Shown piece after piece: positions 59,130-64,000 of a stretch of 64,000 nt of DNA; within the stretch, counting starts at the first letter, position 1; the number at the start of each line of letters is the position of its first letter. Origin of the DNA: Bromus sterilis (Eukaryota > Streptophyta > Magnoliopsida > Poales > Poaceae); contig OX465600.1 of assembly GCA_950022295.1 (NCBI GenBank), forward strand, positions 232,955,782 to 233,019,781. The letters run 5' to 3'. The notes under the pieces are model-generated. The model ran no database searches. It saw only the letters and a list, made by a program, of their open reading frames with translations, and was not told where the DNA came from. The position numbers were made by a program, and so were the translations under genes.

Positions 59130-60312
59130 TTACGGGTGAGTCCAAGGATCGTATGAGGCTTCCGGCGCGTACACCGAAGTCCTCGGATCCTCCCACGAAG
59201 AAGGATCCGCGCTCCAAGCAGAGGAAGACCCTTCACCAAACTGGGTGACGGTCTCTTCCTGGAAAGGTGGGAACTCACCATGCTCCTCCTCGTCGGGCAC
59301 AACCCCCTCCATGGGGTTATGAAACTGACGCTGGACCACGAACTCATCGAATTGGATAACATCAAAGGACCATCCGTTCCTGCGAGAAAAATCAAACAAA
59401 AGAGGTGCAGGTAGACGGATCTTGCGTTCCGTGCTAGCTCCGAAACGTAAGATATAATCAAGGTTACCAAACTCGGAAGTCATGGTAACAAACTTATGCC
59501 TTTTCATAGCAGCAAGATCAAAACTTAAATAAGTAAAAGGCTTATCATCGGGGTGTGGGGTGCCATTAAGAGACTCTAGGATAAGTGTGGCGTAAACGCC
59601 ACCAAATAAGTCTCCCTTGTTACCGTTCATAGCAAGGCGTCGAGAAATTAAGGCACCCACATTATAATCAAACCTCCCCGAAAGGGCGGTTGTCAGGATA
59701 GCAATATCCGACGCAGATATGTTGCTCGTGTTGTCACGAGCTAACACCCCTCTAGCAATATAATACGCAAAATACTTGAGGTGTGGAAATAAGATGCTGG
59801 AGCTCTTTGACCGATGAATATCTCTCGTATCCATGCTACAGAGCGAGTTGAAGACGGTTCTCAGCTCGGAGGGTTGAGAGCTCATCTTCGAAGTCTGTCC
59901 CATGTTTGCCACACCTACTATTTCACAAAACCTTTCCAACGGCATGGTCAAAAGATAATTGTAAAATTTTAAACTCAACAGAACCAGCATCAAGGTTATA
60001 TCTAAAACTGTTAATGAAACAGGAGGTGAGTTTTTGACACTGGGTAACACGGCACGTTGCGAGCCGCGTCAAACCTGCATTAGCACAAAGATTATAAAAC
60101 TCCTCCCTGATTCCTGCAGCTTCAAGGAATTCATCGCACGGGAAAGTCATTGCACGTGCTTGATTTGTGTCCTCCAACAACTCTAAGGGCACATGATCTT
60201 CGTTGTAGCTCACCCTAGCAGTCGAGGGTGAAGCTGAAGCTCTTGTAACTCGGTCGGAGCGCTCGGGCCTTTTCTTTCCAAGCCATCCCTTTGCTCTTCC
60301 TAGCAAACTCAT
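59130..60312 (-). pseudogene. RLG-E env-position ORF, ATHILA ORF-1-like
   Basis: The start is taken at 60312 (MSLLGRAKGWLG), directly after a splice acceptor-like TTTCAG. The N-terminal frame runs to about 59965, where one net base change in an AAAATTTT stretch shifts it to a second frame that is open to 59130. The protein includes EFYNLCANAGLTRLATCR, LERFCEIVGV, YFAYYIARGVLARDNTS and GNKGDLFGGVYATLIL. These patterns resemble the ATHILA ORF-1 family of plant Gypsy elements, whose role is unknown. I see no signal peptide or clear transmembrane segment, so a membrane envelope role is not supported. The acidic, Trp-containing C-terminus is probably disordered. Confidence 0.65.
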
Positions 60313-61101
60313 TTCTGAAATTTTTGACAAATTACAAAAACAAGGATTTAAACAAAGTGAGTTAAGGCAAACTACTCAACTCACTTACCTAAGGCATAAA
60401 CTTGCATCAAAATTTGGAAAATAAAATTCTACACATGCATGCAAGCTCATATAAACAGCACCAAGAACTACTAAATACTCACAAAAGAAGCCACCAACCA
60501 AAAATCTATTTGGAGGAGTGGAGGAGTTACATACCAGGGAGTATTTGCTCAAAATTTCAGCTTGAATGGTGGGCTGTAGAAAGAGATCGAAAATCGCCTC
60601 CAAGAACAGCAAGAACGCAAGAACTGGAGCAGAACTCGTGTTTTTGGAGACAGAGGAGGGAGGAGGAAGAAGACATACCTGGAAGTGGGGCCTGTGGGCC
60701 CCAGGCGCCCTGTGGGCACGGCCAGGGGGCAGGCCACACCAGCTGGCCGCCTGGGCCACTGGTGCCCCCCCTGGTCATCCCCAGGTGCCTCTGGGTCACT
60801 CCCGGCATGGAAATTTTTATTTTTATTTTTCTGGAATTTTTCTGAAAACTTCACTGTTGAAAATTTCTCAGAGTTCAAAAAGCTGCAAAACTTTCTGAAA
60901 ACTTAAAGCAGTGATTAGTATTGTGAAGCTTCAAAAACATAAAAAACTTGGTACAGCAAAGAGAATGAAAGCTAAAGCAAATGAAAACATAACAAGCTTA
61001 ACTTTTTACCTATATAAAACAAGCTCACTAGCAAGGTTGATCAAGTCTTACCAACAAACCGGCGATATATAGAACAAAAAGTCTCCCCTCTTATGAAGTG
61101 A
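60313..61101 (-). promoter_or_regulatory. RLG-E inter-ORF leader: LTR-like GC block and candidate 5'UTR introns
   Basis: Between protease and the env-position ORF. A GC-rich segment (about 60690-60790) next to TCTGGAATTTTTCTG resembles the GC block and flank of the element's own LTR. Downstream on the minus strand are donor-like sites CCAG/GTATGT (about 60677), CCTG/GTATGT (60534) and TTAG/GTAAGT (60388), and an acceptor TTTCAG ending at 60315, right before the ATG at 60312. This suggests a spliced leader for the ORF. Confidence 0.45.
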
Positions 61102-63774
61102 TCATTGCACCTTCACTTTAATGGACATTGTCCCCACCATAATGGTTTTGTATTTGTGGTGCACATGTAGTGGACAGTCCCATTCTCCAATCTTCACGGT
61201 CTCGATATTCTCTATAGAGTTAAGGCCATGCCTCTTGTCGATCTTCTTTGGAAAATACACCGTGTGTTCTTTATCATCAACGTTGAAGGTGACCTTTCCT
61301 TTATTGCAATCAATGATAGCACCTGCGGTGTTAAGAAAAGGTATACCAAGGATAATGGACATGCTCCCATCCTCGGGCATGTCAAGCACAACCAAATCTG
61401 TAAGGATCAAACAGTTAGCAACTTCAACGGGTACGTCCTCATAAATACCTATTGGGACAGTTGTTGATTTGTCAGCCATCTGAAGGGAGATATCTGTAGG
61501 GATTAGTTTCTCTAAACAAAGCCTTTTGTAAAGAGATAAGGGCATAACACTCACTCCTACACCAAGATCACATAAAGCAGTTCTGGCGTAATTATTTTTT
61601 ATGGAGCAAGGAATGGTGGGTATACTTGGATCGCCGAGCTTCTTAGGAATCTTGCCACTGAAAGAGTAGTTAGCAAGCATAGTAGATATTGCCTCATTAG
61701 GAACTTTTCTTTTGCTAGTAACAATATCTTTCATATATTTCGAATAAGGAAGTAACTTAATAGCATCAGTCAAAAGAATTGGAAGAAAAAGAGGTTTCAT
61801 CCATTCACAAAATTTATTATAATTCTCTTCTTCTTTGGATTTGAGGGACTTACCTGGAAAGGGCATGGGTTTCTGTATCCATGGTTCTCTTTTCTTCCCA
61901 TGTCTTCTTGCGATGAAGTCTTCTTTAGAGTACCTCTTGCGTTTATCGGGTGCTTCCTCTTCTCTTACCTGGGGAGAATCATCCTTCTCCGCGTCTTTTT
62001 CTTCAGGCTCAGCACCGTCTTCTGTTTCAGCATCGGAGGTAGATATGCTGTTAGGATCAACAACTTTCTTTTCACTTGTAATAGGATCATCGGGATTGTC
62101 AGCCTCCTTGTGTTTCTTTTTCTTCTTCGGAGAGCTAACAATCTCGTCTTCTTCTTGTACTTGAGAATCTTGCTCGATCCTCTTTGGATGCCCCTCAGGA
62201 TAGAGTGGGTCATGGGTGTGTGTTCCACCCCTAGTTTTGATTCCATAAGCTTGTATGTCCTGTTTGGCATTATTAGCAAGCAAATCTTTTTGCACATTAG
62301 AAATTTGTTCAAGCTGAGTTTGAACCATATGAAAATGCTTAACAAGACATTTGAAATCATTAACTGTTCTTTCTAAAACATCACATAAACTTTTGATAGC
62401 AAGAGAATTATCATGCAACTGACTTTGTAGTCTCCTATTAAAATGGTCTTGCTTAACAATAAAATTATCAAGCTCATCTAAACATTGGTCGGGAGGCTTA
62501 CCTTTAGGGATGTCACTTTCAGTAAATTCTAATAGAGAGTGTACCTCTACCAAGGGAGGGTGAGTATTAGGCTCACACAACTTCTCAATAGGCGGTAAAT
62601 TCTTCACATCTTCGGCTTTAATACCCTTCTCCTTTATAGACTTCTTTGCTTCTTGCATATCTTCGGGGTTCAGAACAAGCACGCCCCTCTTTTTTGGTGG
62701 TAGAAGTGGTTCAGGGACGGACCAGTCTTCATAGTTCTTGGCAATTTTTCACATTAATTCTTCTACATCGTCCGGGGTTCTTTCCCTGAAAACACAACTA
62801 GCACAACTATCCAGATAGGTTCTGGATTCATCGGTTAAACCAGCATAAAATATATCAAGCAGTTCATTCTTGGGGATTCCATGTCCCGGCATAACCTTAA
62901 GTAAATCACAAAACCTCCCCCAAGCTTTAGGGAGTTGCTCATCCTGCAATTGTTTAAAGTTATAGATTCTTTGCAAAGCAGCATGTTGTAGATGAGCCGG
63001 AAAATATTTATCAACAAAAAATTTAACTAAGTCCTGAGGACTTTTAACGGAACCATAGGGTAGTGCATCGTACCATGATTTAGCGTCTTCCTTCAAAGAA
63101 AAAGGGAAAAGCTTGGCCACATAGAAGTTTCGTATCTTCTCATCAGTAGTGAATAGGTTGCTTAACTCAGCGAGTTTGGTCAATTGTGCTATAGCATCAT
63201 CATTTTCTCTGCCATAAAAGGGATCAGCGTCGACTGTAGATATAAGTGAAAGATCAATAGAGAAATCATAATCAGGATCAGTGATGCATATAGGAGATGT
63301 GGAAAATTGAGGATCAGGAATAACTTTGTTCTTCATGGCGTGCCTTTTGAGCAACTCTTTAACAGCACCAGGGTCAGAGTCGACACACTCTCTGAGTTCC
63401 CTCGAAAAATCATCATCAAGAGTAACATAATCATCATTAAGGATTCTCTCCCTGAGTTCATCTAAGCTCGGGTAACCAAAGGTTTTGCGGGTAGGAATAT
63501 AGGTAGCAGGGGTCTTGGTCTTGGATTTTGCTGCAGCCTTAGCAGTCTGAGTTTCAATATAGTGACCAAGAAAAGTAGCATCATGAAGAGTAGTGGAAGC
63601 ATCATCAAAAGTATCGGACATAGTAACAGACTCAATAGAAGCATCATGTAGTGGTGGTGAAGTAAACTTCCTCATAATAGAAGGTGAATCAAGTGTAGCA
63701 CTAGTGTTCAGAACAATACCTTTTCTTGTACGGGGTGGTAAGATCGGAACCTTGGGGTCTCCTTTCTTACCCAT
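61102..63774 (-). pseudogene. RLG-E gag-protease (Athila type), one in-frame stop
   Basis: The start is taken as the ATG at 63774 (MGKKGDPK). Gag covers AKLFPFSLKEDAKSWYDALP, VDKYFPAHLQ and FYAGLTDESRTYLD. One TGA (about 62739) interrupts the frame after VEELM; the same frame then continues to 61102. The second part has a Lys-rich run (SPKKKKKHK), an acidic segment, EFCEWMKPLFLPI-like sequence and a retropepsin with ALCDLGVGVSVMP and ILGIPFLNTAGAIID. Apart from the single stop the 2.67-kb frame is intact, which suggests a young copy. The DLG-V-G active-site context differs from the usual DLGAS, so activity is uncertain. Confidence 0.88.
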
Positions 63775-63831
63775 AGCGGATGATATGCAGCAAGAAGGAT
63801 ACTTCAAGTAGACTTGTAAATATTGCTATGC

Positions 63832-63849
63832 TCCCCGGCAACGGCGCCA
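63832..63849 (-). other. RLG-E primer-binding site (tRNA-Asp)
   Basis: Minus-strand TGGCGCCGTTGCCGGGGA, exact, 12 bp from the 5' LTR boundary. Confidence 0.93.
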
Positions 63850-63861
63850 GAAAACGCTGCT

Positions 63862-64000
63862 TGATGCTCCACAGGCGTAAGGGATCGAGATAGTCTTCGC
63901 GGGTAAGTTAACCCAATTTATTGATTCGACACACGGGGAGCCAAAGAGTATTTATAAGCTTTAACAGTTGAGTTGTCAATTCAACCGCACCTGAAATATA
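63862..64000 (-). repeat. RLG-E 5' LTR (partial)
   Basis: It starts TGATGCTCCACAGG and matches 55873-56010 with about five differences, then leaves the window. Confidence 0.93.

Larger units (their letters stand above)
55873..64000 (-). mobile_element. RLG-E: Athila-lineage element with gag-protease and env-position ORF, no RT/integrase (right end outside window)
   Basis: Minus orientation: 5' LTR (63862 onward, partial), tRNA-Asp primer-binding site, gag-protease, a leader with candidate introns, an env-position ORF, a non-coding tail, polypurine tract and 3' LTR (55873-57254). Only about 790 bp separates protease from the next ORF, too little for reverse transcriptase, RNase H and integrase. 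The two LTRs differ at about five positions over the ~138 bases visible in both. It inserted in RLC-W pol; GTAAG (55868-55872) is the left target-site copy. Confidence 0.9.

Noticed and set aside
59960..59975. Programmed frameshift at the AAAATTTT stretch in the env-position ORF
   Set aside because: A homopolymer indel explains it equally well, there is no recognised slippery site with a downstream structure, and no sister copy is available for comparison.
59130..60312. A true retroviral-type envelope gene in RLG-E
   Set aside because: No signal peptide, transmembrane helix or glycoprotein features are evident; the ATHILA ORF-1-like pattern fits better.

Overview
The window looks like an intergenic stretch of a large grass genome, most likely Triticeae (wheat, barley, rye or Aegilops). 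Essentially all of it is nested transposable elements, and I find no ordinary host gene, tRNA, rRNA or CRISPR array. The evidence is Copia LTRs of the Angela/WIS/BARE kind (GCCCTAGAGGCAA start, CCCAACA end), a Maximus/SIRE-type Copia with a TGAAAG...CTTTCA LTR, several Athila-lineage Gypsy elements primed by tRNA-Asp, a Tekay-type chromovirus, and a CACTA transposon. Family names are recognised by eye and should be read as lineage-level calls.

Left half (1-29630). RLG-A (1-6591, minus) is a non-autonomous Gypsy element. It abuts a short LTR tail, RLG-X1 (6592-6892), which truncates a Maximus-like Copia, RLC-M (6893-28596, minus). RLC-M is itself split twice. A degenerate Angela-like element, RLC-P (9434-17382, plus), sits in its gag with target-site duplication AGTTC. 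RLG-B (17989-25529, minus), a sister of RLG-A, sits further upstream in the same gag. RLC-M had landed in another LTR, RLG-X2 (28597-29630).

Right half (29631-64000). RLG-D, a partial Athila-like LTR (29631-43171), is split by a complete 12.3-kb Tekay-type element, RLG-T (30388-42734, plus; target-site duplication CGGTG). After a 333-bp orphan fragment comes RLG-C (43505-52938, minus; gag and protease only). Its LTR is split by a 3.2-kb CACTA element, DTC-1 (44457-47654; target-site duplication GAT), and its gag is cut by an Angela/WIS element, RLC-W (52939-55872, minus). RLC-W is in turn cut by RLG-E (55873 to past the window end, minus), which carries gag-protease and an env-position ORF but no reverse transcriptase or integrase.

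The most interesting biology is in the Athila-like elements. A, B, C and E lack any recognisable reverse transcriptase or integrase, so they would have to move with enzymes supplied in trans. A and B instead carry an unusual accessory ORF; C carries gag-protease joined to the same 3' non-coding module; E carries gag-protease plus an env-position ORF with its own candidate spliced leader. All four have a hairpin with an AGGA loop just upstream of the 3' polypurine tract, with a compensatory base-pair change between families, and all have one or more internal copies of that tract. RLC-P is a second oddity: its 5' LTR is followed by duplicated host sequence where a primer-binding site should be.
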